The notes beneath the pieces were generated by a model. That model searched no databases. It saw nothing but the letters and a program-made list of their open reading frames with translations, and was not told the origin of the DNA. From Dendrobium chrysotoxum (lineage: Eukaryota; Streptophyta; Magnoliopsida; Asparagales; Orchidaceae), in the NCBI GenBank assembly GCA_019925795.1, contig CM034298.1, positions 26,775,556-26,839,555 of the forward strand: a stretch of DNA of 64,000 nt, written 5' to 3'. How positions within the stretch are numbered: the first letter of the stretch is position 1; every line of letters starts with the position of its first letter. Of the stretch, positions 11,256 to 24,029 are shown piece after piece. The position numbers and the translations under genes are program-made.

Positions 11256-14200
11256 CTTGAAAATTTAAAAATTCACTACTTTTTCAACAAAAATAATAAA
11301 AATTATAATAAATTTCATTAGATTTTTAATGAACCCTAGAAACTAAGAAAATTAATTACACACTTCAATTACACTCCTAAGCCAACTTTATATATGTTTT
11401 AACAATAATTCATAATTAAATTGGAAAAATCATAAAAAATTTAATATGACTCCAAATGATTTTAAATTTGGTTTGAATCTAATATAGGTTATCCTTGACC
11501 AATGTCTAAAATATCACTGAATTCATATGCTCTTAAGACCTTTGCCATAAAAAGGTGCTTAAAGGTAATAAACTATTAATCGAACTTCATGAATTAATAG
11601 GTTAATCAGTCAAATTATTAGTCGAACTTCATGCAATAATAGGTTGTCCTTGGATGAATAAAATTAAAATTAATTAGTTGAAAATGTTTAATATATGCTT
11701 AATGCATAATTTAGCTTAACATAACACATTTTAGGACTACATTTAAACATAACTTTTAATACAACAAAAGATCATAATACATGAAGTATATTTACATCAA
11801 ATTATTTTTAAACTTATACAACACGTCTTAATGGAATTAATTCTTAGCTTAATAACATTAACATTAATTGAATGCCATATGTGTTTACTTTCCCCTTTTA
11901 GGAAAAGCACCCACAAAATCTTAGGAATTCGGATATATTAGCTTTTGGATTCATTACACTTTAAATCCATGGGATAATGTATTCTTGAAAACTTAAATCA
12001 CAATTAAACCCAATTAAGATTCTAATATAACATTAAACACATTTCAGCTTAAACTTAAAAAAAAAACTACTTAGACCTCCAACCAATAAATATATGTTTA
12101 AAAAAATGAAATCATAAAACTTAATAAGACCATTAAACCACACAGCTTAGCACACACAAAAAATGGTTTATTAGGAAAATTGACTCTAGCTTGAGGTTAC
12201 GATTATTGTTTGGATAATTTGTGAATTAATGTTTGTTTTTATGGTTGTGAAATCTATTTTCATCCTGGTTAATGTGCGATGCTGATTGTTGTGGCCAGAA
12301 GATCCACATTTTTTTTATGATTTTATGATCTGTTATGGTAATTTTAGATTATCCTAGGTTATGAATGATTTGGATGATATAATACTAACCTATTCTTATG
12401 TAGGTGGTCATGCTTATGTAGAGTTATAAAGGGTGGCTAAAATATGAAATTTTAAAATTGTTTCACTTTATGTAGGTCCTTATGTTTCCTTAGCCCCCTT
12501 AATTATTAAAAGTATGGCCTATCTATAGGTTACTCAAATATAAGCAAATGTGGTGTTCTCTTTGATGATTATATATAACTTTTTATACTAACCATGTAGG
12601 GAGTATACTTAGATTCTTTTTATTTTTTAAAATCTAATTTGATATAAGATGTGAAAGTCTTTATAAAATTGGTTTGTTTATTTATGGATAAATGAACCAA
12701 CAATAAAGAAACCACCTTTTTTTTAGGAGATTTCTTTCTTTAGGAAGCCTTTCTAATAGATGGTTGATTGCAAGAGACTCAATAGCCAATAAATAGACCA
12801 ATTTATTTTGAATAAAAACTTGTGTAATTCATACAAATAGAAATCAAGATTGTTAGTGGTAGAGCCTGACCACCTTTACTTTCTGCAGACCCTAATTTGT
12901 ATTAAGTGCCAATTACTATATTAGACATTATACTTTATTTATTTATTCATGCTACGGTGTGCTTACATTTTGTGCATACTAAACCTTTTGTGTTTTCTAG
13001 GCTTTTTTTGCATGTTATATCTTCCTGGTTTTATGCTTAGGCTCATAGGAATAAAAAAAATATCTTCTACTCATAACTAAATAATAAAATTTAGGTACTA
13101 CAAAAGAGTAAGATAATCGATCTAGAAAGAAAGCCGACAATTGCTTGGGGTTTCATAATGCATATTAAAATTTTTCTTCTCTGTCTTTAAGCACCTCCCT
13201 GCTTGCAGGTAGAAGCAAACCACCTAACCTATTAAGGTTTAGTTTTAACTTAGGGGAGTTTTACTCTTTTATGATAAAATCTATTTTTTAAGCCTTTTAA
13301 AATTTTATATTTTGATTATTGCATAGAGTTAATTAGCATGCATTACATTAGAGACTAAATAAAATATATAAATTATAATTTCATTTTAGCTTTAGAATGA
13401 AAATACACCATTTATGTTTAAAGGCTATTTAGAATTCTCAGATGTTGGCCCTACATCACAAAACCTAAGCAATAATAACACCTCACCCATCTTGCACTTA
13501 AATAAGACATGGATCATGGTTTTGAAATGTTAAGGTGGAGTTTTAGCTGGGATTCCTATTCTAGGTAGGAATATAAGACCAAAGGTATCGGGCATTCCTA
13601 AAGCTCATATTAAGAGTCAAAGATATAAGGCATAATTCTTTATTTTACATATCATCAGACTAGGATCAAATCACTACTTTGTAGTGATTCACTATTGTTC
13701 TAGGTTCTAAGGAAAATCCAATATCATAAGTCCTCACCTTTTTGGAAATAATCCCACATTTCTAATAAAAGTCTAACTTAAACATTAAACATTCATCTTA
13801 AATCATAAAGCCTAACATAGGATAGATAGATTTTACTTTTGTATCTCTCATAATCTAGTGCCCTCTAATTTTCTCCCGGGACACGATAAGAACTACTAAA
13901 TATTGAGTTACCCTTTAACAAATCCCTAGTTCTACCATTGTCTTAAACTTTGTAATCAAAGAATATGAATCACTACTCTAATTGAGAGTTTTCTTACGAT
14001 ACCCTTCTTAGGATATAATTATCCATAAGGGCTTGCCTTTGTGGGAATTAGTATCTCTAAATTAAAATAAACCCTATTTTAATCTTATAAAATAAGGGGA
14101 AATGTCTAGGAATGTAGAAGGTTATTCTAAAACTCATTTCTACTTCGAATTTCCTTATAGAGTGTGGTTATTTTTTTTTTCAAATGTTACAATATTCTCC

Positions 14201-14461
14201 TTGTTATCTTTGATTCTGGAAATGTTACTTTTTTCAAAACATATTCTTACTTTCAAATCCTTTATAGAATTTTTTGTTCATATTCAAAGATAATATTTTA
14301 TTTTGATCATTATGTTTGATTGCAGGATGGTCAAGATCTCAAAACCCCATTTCTCTTTTCAAATACTTTTTAAAGAATCTCATCTTTATCTCTTGAGATG
14401 ATATGTTATTCTTTTAATTATTTAATCAGAAAAAATGATATTTTCTAAAACTCTATTTTGT
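11256..14461 (+). mobile_element. Gypsy LTR copy 2, left part (split by LINE)
   Basis: This is a second, diverged copy of the long LTR in the same orientation. Matching landmarks are AAACTATTAATCGAACTTCATG (about 11,568) and its repeat at 11,614, equivalent to the paired blocks at 7470/7650; the CACAGCTTAGCACACAC block near 12,140 (copy 1 near 7955); and the ATGGTTTTGAAATG block near 13,515 (copy 1 near 9416). GGGCTTGCCTTTGTGGGA near 14,029 matches copy 1 near 9888. It is broken at 14,461 by the LINE and continues at 20,757. Confidence 0.5.
14446..14461 (+). repeat. Left target-site duplication of the L1 LINE
   Basis: TAAAACTCTATTTTGT here is repeated exactly at 20,757-20,772, directly after the LINE poly(A). 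A 16-bp duplication fits L1 target-primed reverse transcription. Confidence 0.9.
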
Positions 14462-14585
14462 AGAGAGAGAAGGTCTGGTTTCTAGAGAGAGAAGGTCTAA
14501 CTTATTTTGAAATTTTTGTTAAGGGATTCACGGCGGGAAACCAGGAGTCTGGTGGTTTCGCCGGCTCAGCCCGTCGTGAAGCCGG

Positions 14586-16604
14586 ATGGATGCTCGCCGA
14601 CCGTCTTCTGGTGGGACGTCGAAGGTAGGCAGATTTGACAATCATCTTTCTTCTTATAATTGTGATGTTTCTGAGTCGCATCATAAGGCTTCCAAGGGAG
14701 CCTTAATTATCAAAGAAGGAGCTTTCGTTCATCAGGATAAGGTGAGTGTTGTTGATGGTAAGGGTAAAGTTATTGTTACAGTTCATGATTGGAAAAAATC
14801 AAAGGATCCTGTCTCTCCAGTTTTTTCTCCATTAAATGACCGTGAAGCCTCTTCATCCAACATGAAAATCTTTGTTAATCGATTTGGTTCTTCAAATGCA
14901 ATCCCTGTCATTAGCGACAGCGTGATAAATGCGAAAGCCATGACTTGCATTAACAAAGATGATTGTGTTAATGATGAGAAACTGTCGACTGGAGATACAC
15001 CTATACGGGATCATATTGTGGTTGGAACTGAAACAATGAAACCCTTGGCTATTGACGAATCTGTTTCTGCTCAAATCAATGATCTGACAGAGGATAAAAA
15101 TTATGTTTCTGGAGAACTGAATGGTCTCAAGCAAGTTTGTAACTAGGTTGTACCGCCTATAGCTTTCAATAAGATGGATAGTTCTTATCCAAATGCCTGG
15201 AGTAGAAAGAGCCATGTTAGAGTTGATAAATTAGATCTGGGTTTGTTTCTGTCAGCTGATGGAAGAGCTGTGAAACTGCATATGGGGAATGTGATGGAGA
15301 ATTCTAAGAAATTGGAGAAGGCTTTAATTATCAAAGTCTTTGGTGACAATGTTCCTTTCTTTGTTATTAATCAGGAGTTGAGGAGGCAATGGAGTGGCTT
15401 TGGGAGGTTTCAACTCACAATGTTGGGAGGAGATTGGATTCTCCGTTCCTGTGAGGAGGATTCAGTCCTGGAATTGATTTTATCGGAAGGACCTTGGTTT
15501 GTTAAAGGTCATATAATTGGGATTGATAGGTGGTCTCCTAATTTTTCTCCGGATTCTTTGAAGGGCTTATCTGCACCTGTATGGATTAGATTACCCAATC
15601 TACCATTGTAGTGCTGGGATGATATAAACATTTGTAGAATTGCTTCTCAGGTGGGGAAGCCTTTTCTTTTGGATGGAAACATGTTCCAATGGAATAGGAG
15701 AGAATTTGCTAGAGTGTGTGTGAGGATTGAGCTGGATAAGCAACTTCCTCTAGGCATTTGGGTGGAGGGAGATTCAGCCACATTCTTCCAAAAACTTTAA
15801 TATGAGAAGATCTTTAAACTTTGCTATAAGTGTGGAAAAATTGGTCACCTAGAAAAGAGCTATCCTCAAAATAAAGGAGTGGTGAACGAAGTCATGAAGT
15901 CTTCAACAGTTGAGGTTGCTGATAAGGAACAACAAGTTTCTGATGGAATGAGCCAGGAGAACAGTGGGTAGCATGGTTATGGACCGTGGATCCATGTCAG
16001 ATATGGGAAAAAAAGGAATGTGGTGGGTTCTAAGGACCAACCTCAATTTAAATTTAATGGTAAACCGGCTCCTGTAAAGAAATAGAGAGTAGCTGTTTCT
16101 CGAAATAATGACAAGAAGGAGGATGGCAATGAGGAAATTATTCAAAAATTGATTCCAAATGTACCTGTCATACTAGATGAAGGTCCTAATGTTGTTGCTT
16201 CTACTATGGATAAAGAGGTGGAAGAGGGTGAATTAATTACAGATCAATGGGAAGGTGCACCTGAAGCTGAAATTAAATCAAGAGTTGGTTGTCACTCTGC
16301 TCATTTGGTGGGGAATTCAACAAATAATAAGTTTGAGATTCTTACTAATTTAGAAGATGAAAGCAACAATGAGGTGGTGGTTGCTGATGAGTTAGTTGTA
16401 AGAAAAAACAAAGCTAACTTATCAATCCAGCTTGGCTTGGATAGGGAGGAGGACACCAGTAAAATTGGTTCTAACACAGTCAAAAGGAAATTGGGTAAGG
16501 AGCTAAAAATGCTTGGGCCAATTAAGCTTATGACTAGAAATAGAAAGGTTGATGTGGGAAATAGAAGTATGGGTGTTGGGGTTAACTCCCCTACCAATCA
16601 ATGA
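14586..16604 (+). pseudogene. LINE ORF1 (DUF4283 plus CCHC zinc-knuckle protein)
   Basis: In plant L1 elements ORF1 is the RNA-binding, gag-like protein that coats the LINE transcript. One frame runs from ATG 14,586 to TGA 16,602-16,604. In-frame stops interrupt it near 15,144 (TAG), 15,609 (TAG), 15,798 (TAA), 15,969 (TAG) and 16,083 (TAG). The DUF4283-like part lies at about 15,310-15,790 (LEKALIIKVFGDN, GPWFVKG, APVWIRLPNLPL). A knuckle follows near 15,820-15,862: CYKCGKIGHLEKSY, where the last metal-binding Cys is replaced by Tyr. The charged C-terminal tail ends in an ATGA overlap with ORF2, the usual compact arrangement. Identification is firm; it is not functional. Confidence 0.88.
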
Positions 16605-19600
16605 ATTCCATAGCCTTTTGGAATTGTAGAGGAGCAAGGAAAATCCATGCTTCTCTATACCTTAAAGAGTTTGTAAAGAATAATGGTGTTATGTTTGTTG
16701 GTTTATTGGAAACAAAAGTATCTTCTATGGATAGAAAGGACATCAATTTGCTTATTAGTGAGGATTGGAATTTTTTTCATTTTCCTTCTGATGGACTTTC
16801 AGGAGGAATTTTGGTGCTTTGGAATATTAAGGTTGCTTCATTTACTACCTTGTATTCTTCCTTTCAATGTGTAATCTCCCAATGTGTAATTGGAGATTTG
16901 GAATTTCATAACAAGGAAGTTCGGAGGATTTCTACTATATATGGGAATAAAAACTTGTATACAAGGAGGGAATTGTGGAAAAGTTTGGAGGAATTTGCTT
17001 CTAAAGAGCTACAATCGGTTTTGGGTGGTGATTTTAACTACATTCTTTCTAGGAGTGAGAAAAAGGGTGGAAAAAAATTTTCATTTTCACAAGGACCGAT
17101 GGAGATGAAATATTTTGTTACTTCTAATGACCTCCATGAAGTGGAGTTTATGGGACCCTCGTTTACTTGGTGCAACAATAAGTTGGGGGGAGCTCGTATT
17201 CTAGAAAGGTTGGATAGGTGTTTTGTTAACACAGTGGCTATTAAGTCTTCTAGATTCTTGGTTGTTCGTCACCTTCCAAGAGTGGCTACGGATCATTGCC
17301 CAATTGTATTGAAAATTAGTAATCATCCTTTGAAATCAGATTTTAATATCAAGTTTGAAGACACTTGGGCTTCTCACTATGCTTCTTCGGGCATTGTTAG
17401 AAAGGTGTGGAACAGGAGAATTGAAGCTGGAAATGCTGGCATTCTAAGCATTAAATTTAGGAGGTCATTGAAAGCTCTTTACTATTGGAGCAAAGCTAAG
17501 CTGGATAACCTACAGCAGAAGAAAGAAATCTTATAGAGGAGATTCTGCAACTTCAAATGGAGGAAGCTTTTGGTGGAATTTTACGTGCGGAGATGATTCT
17601 CATTCTCAGGGCAAAGGTTAATGAGTTAAACATTATTCTAGATCAGCTAAACACATGGTGGAAGCAACGGGCTAATGTGCAATGGATCAAGGAAGGTGAT
17701 TTAAATACTAATTTTTTCCACTCTTTTGCTAGTGCTAAAAGGAATGCGAATCATATTTTCAAGATTAAGGATGACCATGGTGTGATTGTGGAGGAACAAA
17801 ATCTGATTGAGCAGATTTTTTACAATTTCTTTGCATCTAAATGGAAGGATAGATCGTGCTCTTTAGATGGCTAGCCGTCTCCAAGAGGTATGCTGAATGC
17901 CAACGATAAAGATATTCTCAATGAGGAGCTTTCCATGGGAGAAGCAATCAAAGTGGTCAATGATTTTGGTGGAGGTATATCACCTGGCATTGATGGTATT
18001 TCAAATTATTTTGTTAAAACCTATTGGCCCATAATTAGACTTGATATTTGGGATGCATTAAAAAGATTTTTTGACACGGGTATTATGGTGGATAATTGGA
18101 AAGATACTCAAGCCCGGCTCATTCCAAAGGTTAATAACCCAATTATTCTTGCAGATTTCAGGCCTATAAGTCTTTACAAAACTATTTATAAGCTTGCTGC
18201 TAAAATTCTGCTAAACCGAATGGATCCAATCCTTCCTAAATTGATTTCTATTAATCAAGTGGCCTTTATTAAGGGTCGATCTCTCTCTTATCAGTTGTTA
18301 GTTTCTTAAGAGATCTTTCATAAATTTAGATACTCTGTAGCTTCTAAAGGGTTGGTTGCTTTCAAGATAGATATGGAACAGGCTTATGATAGCATGTCTT
18401 GGAAAACACTTGGTCAGGTCTTAAAGTATTTTGGCATCCCTATTCATTTTTCCAATCTAATTATGGAGTGTGTGGAAAATCCAAAATTTTCTGTTCTTAT
18501 CAATGGGAATTCTTCTAATTGGATATCTGCTCATAGTGGATTTCGTCAAGGTTGTCCACTTTCACCATTCCTTTTTGTTCTTTGTTCTCAGTTGCTTTCT
18601 AATGCTTTCATCCAGGAAGAGAATGTGATTGGATCAAAATTAATCCTAATTCTCTAAGGATCTCTCATCTGCTTTATGTAGATGACATTTTAATTTTCTC
18701 TGAAGCTAATGTAAAATTGGTTAAGAGGATTAAGAGAATTCTTAGTGACTATTGTCAATGGACGGGGCAGAAGATTAACTTGTCTAAATCTTCTTTGATT
18801 TTTGGAAAAGTGGTGAAAAGGAGGGAAAAAAAGGCCATTGCTTGGATTATGGGTTTCAAACCTGTAAAAGAGTTTGTTTACTTGGGTGTCAAAATAGCCT
18901 TGAGAAGATTAGTAGCTTCGGACTTCTACTTCTTATTGGAGAAGGTTATGAGTAAATTAAACACTTGGGGAAGAAAATTTATTTCGTTACCTGGTAGAAT
19001 TACCCTTACTAAATCTGTTATTCTGGCAATACTGGTGTTTCATTCTACTCATGCTTTAATCACGACTGGTATCTTGGCAGAAATTGATAAGGCATGTAGG
19101 AATTTCATTTGGCACAAGAATGGCAGTGATCATGGAATGCATTATGTCTGTTGGGATGCCTTATGCAGCTCCATCCAGGTAGGGGGGCGTGGTCTACACT
19201 CTTCGGTTAAAAAGGTAGAGGCTTTAAGAGCAAATATTGCGTGGAAGTATATCAATGACAATGATTCTCTGGTGCATTACGTATTGGAGTCGAAGTATGG
19301 GATGCCTTGCTGGAATTCTAAAGTCAAAAAGATCGGGTCTTCTGCTTGGAGGATCATCTTAAGTGGCGCCAAAGCTCTCAGATCAATAGTAAGATGGAAG
19401 ATCTCCAATGGTATAAATGTCAATGTGCTAGAGGATGTTTGGATCCTGGATAAACCACTAAACAAATGGTCTAGTTTTATCTCTAATTCAATTACCAAAG
19501 AGTTTACTGTGGATCAGTTTATTACTAATGGGAAGTGGGATGTTGACAAGCTTATTCATATGGTTGGGGAGGATTTAATGAGATTGATATGTAACATTCA

Positions 19601-20705
19601 CATTGATCTTGATTGAGTTAAGGACCAAGCAAAGCTGTTGTATCTAAAGACTTGCAAAATAATTTCTACCATGGTTTCTAAACACGTGAATAAAGATTTG
19701 CTGAGAACGCTATACTGGCCTTGGATCAGGAAATTAAATTTAAATTCCAAAGTGGAAGCTTTCTGGTGGCGCTTATATCATAAGGTTATCCCCACTTTCA
19801 AATTCCTAGAAGATAGAAGATTAAGAGTGGGGAACTTCTGTCCTTTGGGGTGCAGGAAAAAGGAGGACATTGGACATGTAGCAGTGTCTTGCTCTAAGCT
19901 GATTCAAATTATTGGTATTCTGAATCGATGGGGGTTCCCTTTATCAATCTTTGGAAATTTTGAGGAATGTTGTAGCTGGTTGGATTGGAATGCTTCTACA
20001 CAGAAGTTCATTGCTAATTTATATTGCTCTATGATTTTCCTTTGCTGGAAGTCCAGGAACAGACTTACTCATCAAGGCAAGGAGGATAGAAACACATGGA
20101 TTGCGGCTGAGGCGCTAGGAGTAGCTTCCATTTCTCTGGACAAGGGAAAGAATTCGGGCCTGTGGGATGCTAATCAACCTCTTCGGTTGTCTTCAAAACC
20201 TTGGCATCCTCCTCCACCTGATTGGATAAAGATAAATGTTGATGCTGCCTTGTTAAATTCTTATTCGGCTGGAATAGGGGTGGTGGTACGGGATCACAAA
20301 GGGAGATTTATGACAGCATTTGGACTGCAGAATGTTCACTGGGATATCTCTCGTTTGGAAATGGAGGCTTTCTTCTCCTTAAAAGCTATTCTTAAAGAGT
20401 GGAAATTACAATTCAAAGGTATTATATTTGAAGGATATAATGCAAATGTGATTAAAAGCTTGCAAGAAGGCTACAAAAGAAGGAACAATCCGATTTCAGA
20501 ACAATAGCATGATTTCTTGTCTTTCATTAAAGAGTTTGATCTTGTTATTTTTAATTAGGTACATAGGGATTGTAATAAGTTAGCGGACTTATGTGCTAAC
20601 TATGCTCTTCATGGAAGTTTTTTGTGGGATGAAGTTTGGTTGGAGAACATTCCTCCCTCCTTTTATAAGTTGTTAAAGGAGGAATGTGATGCCATTAGTC
20701 TGTAA
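16601..20705 (+). pseudogene. LINE ORF2 (endonuclease, reverse transcriptase, RNase H)
   Basis: This is the enzyme that nicks the target and copies the LINE RNA. The AP-like endonuclease lies at 16,601-17,530: FWNCRGARK, LLETK, GGDFN and TDHCPIVL carry the usual N, E, D/N and D-H residues. The reverse transcriptase follows, with FRPISLYKTIYKL, NQVAFIKGRS, FKIDMEQAYDSMSW, GFRQGCPLSPFLF and the catalytic LYVDDILIF (about 18,673). A zf-RVT region covers about 19,720-19,900. An RNase H starts near 20,220 (INVDAAL, RLEMEAF, VHRDCNKLADLCANYA). Frameshifts fall near 17,525 and 18,635. Stops occur at 17,872, 18,307, 19,614, 20,505 and 20,556. The third RNase H acidic residue appears lost (EGYNAN where E-x-D is usual). 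End at TAA 20,703-20,705. Confidence 0.9.
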
Positions 20706-20756
20706 TTTCTTTATCTCTTTTCAATGCATTTGCTTCATGCACTCTTCAAAAAAAAA

Positions 20757-20930
20757 TAAAACTCTATTTTGTCCTTGAATCCATTATAGAATAGCATGTT
20801 AATCTCCCAATATGGTATGTTATTCTCAATATAGTATTTGATCACAAAATCTGAATGGCACACCAAAGAAATGTGGTTTTATTTTCCCACATGGTGCATT
20901 ATAATTTCCTCTGAATGTAGGTTAAGAATA
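20757..20930 (+). mobile_element. Gypsy LTR copy 2, right part
   Basis: The sequence starts with the right copy of the 16-bp LINE target-site duplication and continues the LTR broken at 14,461. TTTATTTTCCCACATGGTGCATTATA aligns with TATTTTTGCCTCCCAGGGTAATATA of copy 1 near 10,238. The right edge, where the copia fragment begins, is approximate. Confidence 0.45.
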
Positions 20931-22990
20931 CCCTAAACTCTTCAATTGAATTACTTTTATTTGCTATAAATATAATCTAAGTGACCTAAGTGAAATTGTC
21001 TACAATAATAAACCCATGTGATATTTCTCCTAAACTTATGGTATTAACGAGTCCACATAGGTCCATATGTAGTATCTCAAGTGGCCTATGGGTGGTAATC
21101 TGCTTAACTGAGTGAAATGAGGACTTAACTTGTTTCCCTAGTTAACATGCATCACAAAGGTGCTCATTAAAGAATTCTAATTTTGTTTCTCCTCTAATTA
21201 GTTCTAAGTGACTCATCTTTTTAATTATCCCCGTACTTGCATGACCCAGTCTCTTGTGCCATAATAAAGCCTTATCTATAGGGGATTTTAATTAGAGCAT
21301 GTTGTTGGACTCATTTAGACACTTTAAGTCAATCATATAAACATTATTCATTATAAACCTTGCAAAATAGCCTTACCATCAAGTAAAATCAAGCATTTAA
21401 TAGAAAAAAATTTCACATCAAATCCCTTATCACATAACTGGCTAATATGAAGTAAATTATAATTTAAATCTTCTACTCATAATACCTTTTCATTAGTAAA
21501 GCCATTAGCTTTACCTATAGCTCATGGTTAAATTACTCTTCATGTAGTACTATCTCATATGGTCTCTTATCCTCCACACTTGGACTCCAACATGATGAAT
21601 TTTATTATATATCCTATCATATGGCACTAGCATCTACTATCTAGGTACCACGTTCCTTCACTGGACCCCTTGTGCAGGTACCTATGCAAAACAAATTAAG
21701 TTATAATATTAGGGACCCAAGTGAGTTTTGGTCCCTTCAAGAAATGAGATGAATTCGTTCTATGTTATATAGATCAAGTCTTAGGCCTCAAGACATACTG
21801 TGTACTAAAGTGGACTTTGTGAGGACACACACATGAAATGACTCCTATCATGTTACAAGAGAAACACTTTACCCCTAGAAATGAATAAACTAGTCAAAAT
21901 TAGGGGGACTCTCTTCTAAGAGGGGGTGATGCATGAAATTTCTTACAGGTTACTTATGGGCAAGTGATAATGTAGGTGCAATTTTTTTATGCTCCATGAC
22001 TTTCTTCCTATGGTAATCATTTGCACTAGACACTATGCCCAACTTGGCATATACAGTATACTAACTTTCTTGCAAATGTAATACTTCATCATTTAATATG
22101 TTTCATGCAATCTCTAGTTCAATATGCATGTGCTTGTCATCTTTTAATCTTCTTTTAAGCCTCATATCTTCACTAGTCAAAATTATATGTTTTATCAATT
22201 AATGCAATATGCTCACCTTCAAACATGTAAACTTAGTAATCAAATCAAAATGTCTTCTACAAGTGAACTATGCTACTATATAATGTGTGATAACTTTTTA
22301 TTTAACTTCCTATAATTATCATGTAATTATTCAGAAAAAGAAAGTACCTCTTCATAAGCAAAATCACATACCTGATCATTGTCCATATCACTTGAACTAT
22401 CTTTATCTATTAAGTACAAGTTGTTGATTTCTTCTTCTACCTCAATTTCAGATGACTAAAATTTGAATTCACCAATAAGGCTCTTTGAGATTTTCTTTTA
22501 TTTTTCTTATGATCATTTTTATCCTCGTCCTTTTCCTTTGATAGTTATGCTTTCAAATTGAGAAAGTTGGACTTTATGTGACCTAACTTTATGTACTCAA
22601 AATAGATAAGATCAATGGAAATCTTATTTAACTTTTACCTTTTCTCCACTTTTAGGGTGCCTCCTTTATTTTTTTCTACAAAAACTTATTGAATTATCTA
22701 ATCATGAAGACAATATCAACCTTTCCACCTTAATTGGATTTACTTATTTTTGAATCATCAACCTTCGGAGGAACTGTCTTCTCACTTTTCTCCTGTGTCT
22801 ATAGTTCATTGGGAAATTTACTATTTTTATATAATAAAGGAACCAAGAACATTATCAATAGAATAAACATTCAAATCTTTTGATTTTGAGATTACCACCA
22901 CCATGGCATCCAAAGATTCAAGTAGGCATCTAAGAATATTATTAACCTTTTTAGTGTTGTAATCCGAGAGGCCATCCATATGTTTTGATG
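20930..22990 (-). pseudogene. SIRE-like copia fragment (gag to integrase), minus strand
   Basis: This is a decayed Ty1/copia polyprotein read on the minus strand, from the gag end near 22,990 to integrase near 20,930. On that strand, 22,480-22,340 gives an acidic gag C terminus (SSEIEVEEEINNLYLI, then SSSDMDNDQVCDFAYEEV). The part at 20,945-21,180 is colinear with the integrase region of the minus-strand copia element at about 48,414-48,660. No frame stays open beyond about 60 codons. The reverse transcriptase half is absent. Confidence 0.6.
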
Positions 22991-23129
22991 TTTACAAATA
23001 TTATTGGATGTTTATTTGCTTATTCTTGCATTTTATATTGGATTTTTTTTTCCGTAACTAATCATCTCAGGTATAGCATACACTAAGCAAAAAATTGAAG
23101 AATCAACTCAAGATAGTGCTATGATAGTG

Positions 23130-23815
23130 TATAAGTCAATTCATGTTTGAAAGAGTTGATTTTTTTTTTCTTGAGTCAATTTCTATAATAGGTATATGTT
23201 AGCTTAGCAACCATACACACACAATGGGATGTGAAAAATTAAATATTTAATTTTTTTATTAATCATACTGTATGATCCAAATCATATTGTATGAACTGTT
23301 CAAATATAAATTAATTTAAATATTTAAATAAACAAGATTAATTAAAATTAGAAAATAACTAAGTGTACTATATAATCATACATTGTACTATATAATCAAC
23401 TATTCTGATAAAATCCCACTATCAAATTTATGTTTTTTTGAATTAGGTTAATTTAATCGAACCACTATAAACCTTGGTTTACATTTTCATACTTTTCTTA
23501 CAGTTTACTTTACTGGCAATTTACTTTACTGCACTCTAGTTTAATTTTGATTACATAAACAAAAGAAAATTTTGGCAATTATTTTTTGTTGATCTTTGTT
23601 TTAAAAATTAGCAAAGAATAAATACAAAAATTAATATCTATTTTCTACAATTATAAAAAATATATATATACTTGTGAGTTCTCGTTTGAAGTTTTAATTA
23701 AACTTTTAATGCTTCTGGATATTTTAAGATTTATTTTTTTTTTAAGAAAAAGATTTTTAAACTCCAAAAAGTTTTTAAATGAGCTAATTAAACCTCTCTA
23801 GGTGTGATATTTGCA
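23130..23815 (+). mobile_element. Copia 5' LTR (plus strand)
   Basis: This is a plus-oriented copy of the LTR family seen in reverse at 38,343-40,307. The shared block GCAACCATACACACACAATGG (about 23,207) is the complement of the block near 39,995-40,020. It contains the family's degenerate palindromes (ATCATACTGTATGAT near 23,261). It ends at CA 23,814-23,815, just before a primer binding site. The left boundary is uncertain. Confidence 0.5.
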
Positions 23816-23823
23816 CTTTTATT

Positions 23824-23835
23824 TGGTATTAGAGT
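23824..23835 (+). other. Copia primer binding site (initiator Met tRNA), degenerate
   Basis: TGGTATTAGAGT matches the canonical TGGTATCAGAGC at 10 of 12 positions and lies 8 bp after the LTR terminal CA. It marks the start of the internal region of the plus-strand copia fragment. Confidence 0.55.
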
Positions 23836-24029
23836 GGGTTTTAAATTTTTTTTTTCTTTAAACACCTTGAGTTGATCCAATGGAACATTTTTGCAGTCAT
23901 AATAGCTCGGAAGGGTAATTTATTACCCGACCACCTTTGTTTGATAACATTCATTTCAATTTTCAAAAAATTAGTACATCTACATTTTTGTAATCAATTA
24001 ATTTTTTAATGTAACACATGATTCAGGCT

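Larger units (their letters stand above)
14462..20756 (+). mobile_element. Full-length L1-type LINE (6.3 kb)
   Basis: The element has a 5' UTR with AGAGAGAGAAGGTCT twice, ORF1 (14,586-16,604), ORF2 (16,601-20,705), a short 3' UTR and a poly(A) at 20,748-20,756. It is bounded by a perfect 16-bp target-site duplication, so both ends are known. It inserted into gypsy LTR copy 2. Both ORFs carry several premature stops and ORF2 has two frameshifts, so it cannot move by itself. The perfect duplication beside decayed ORFs suggests moderate age, or insertion of an already defective copy. Confidence 0.92.

Noticed and set aside
16301..16597. Minus-strand frame of 98 codons inside the LINE
   Set aside because: Antisense shadow of ORF1, which has clear family motifs on the plus strand.
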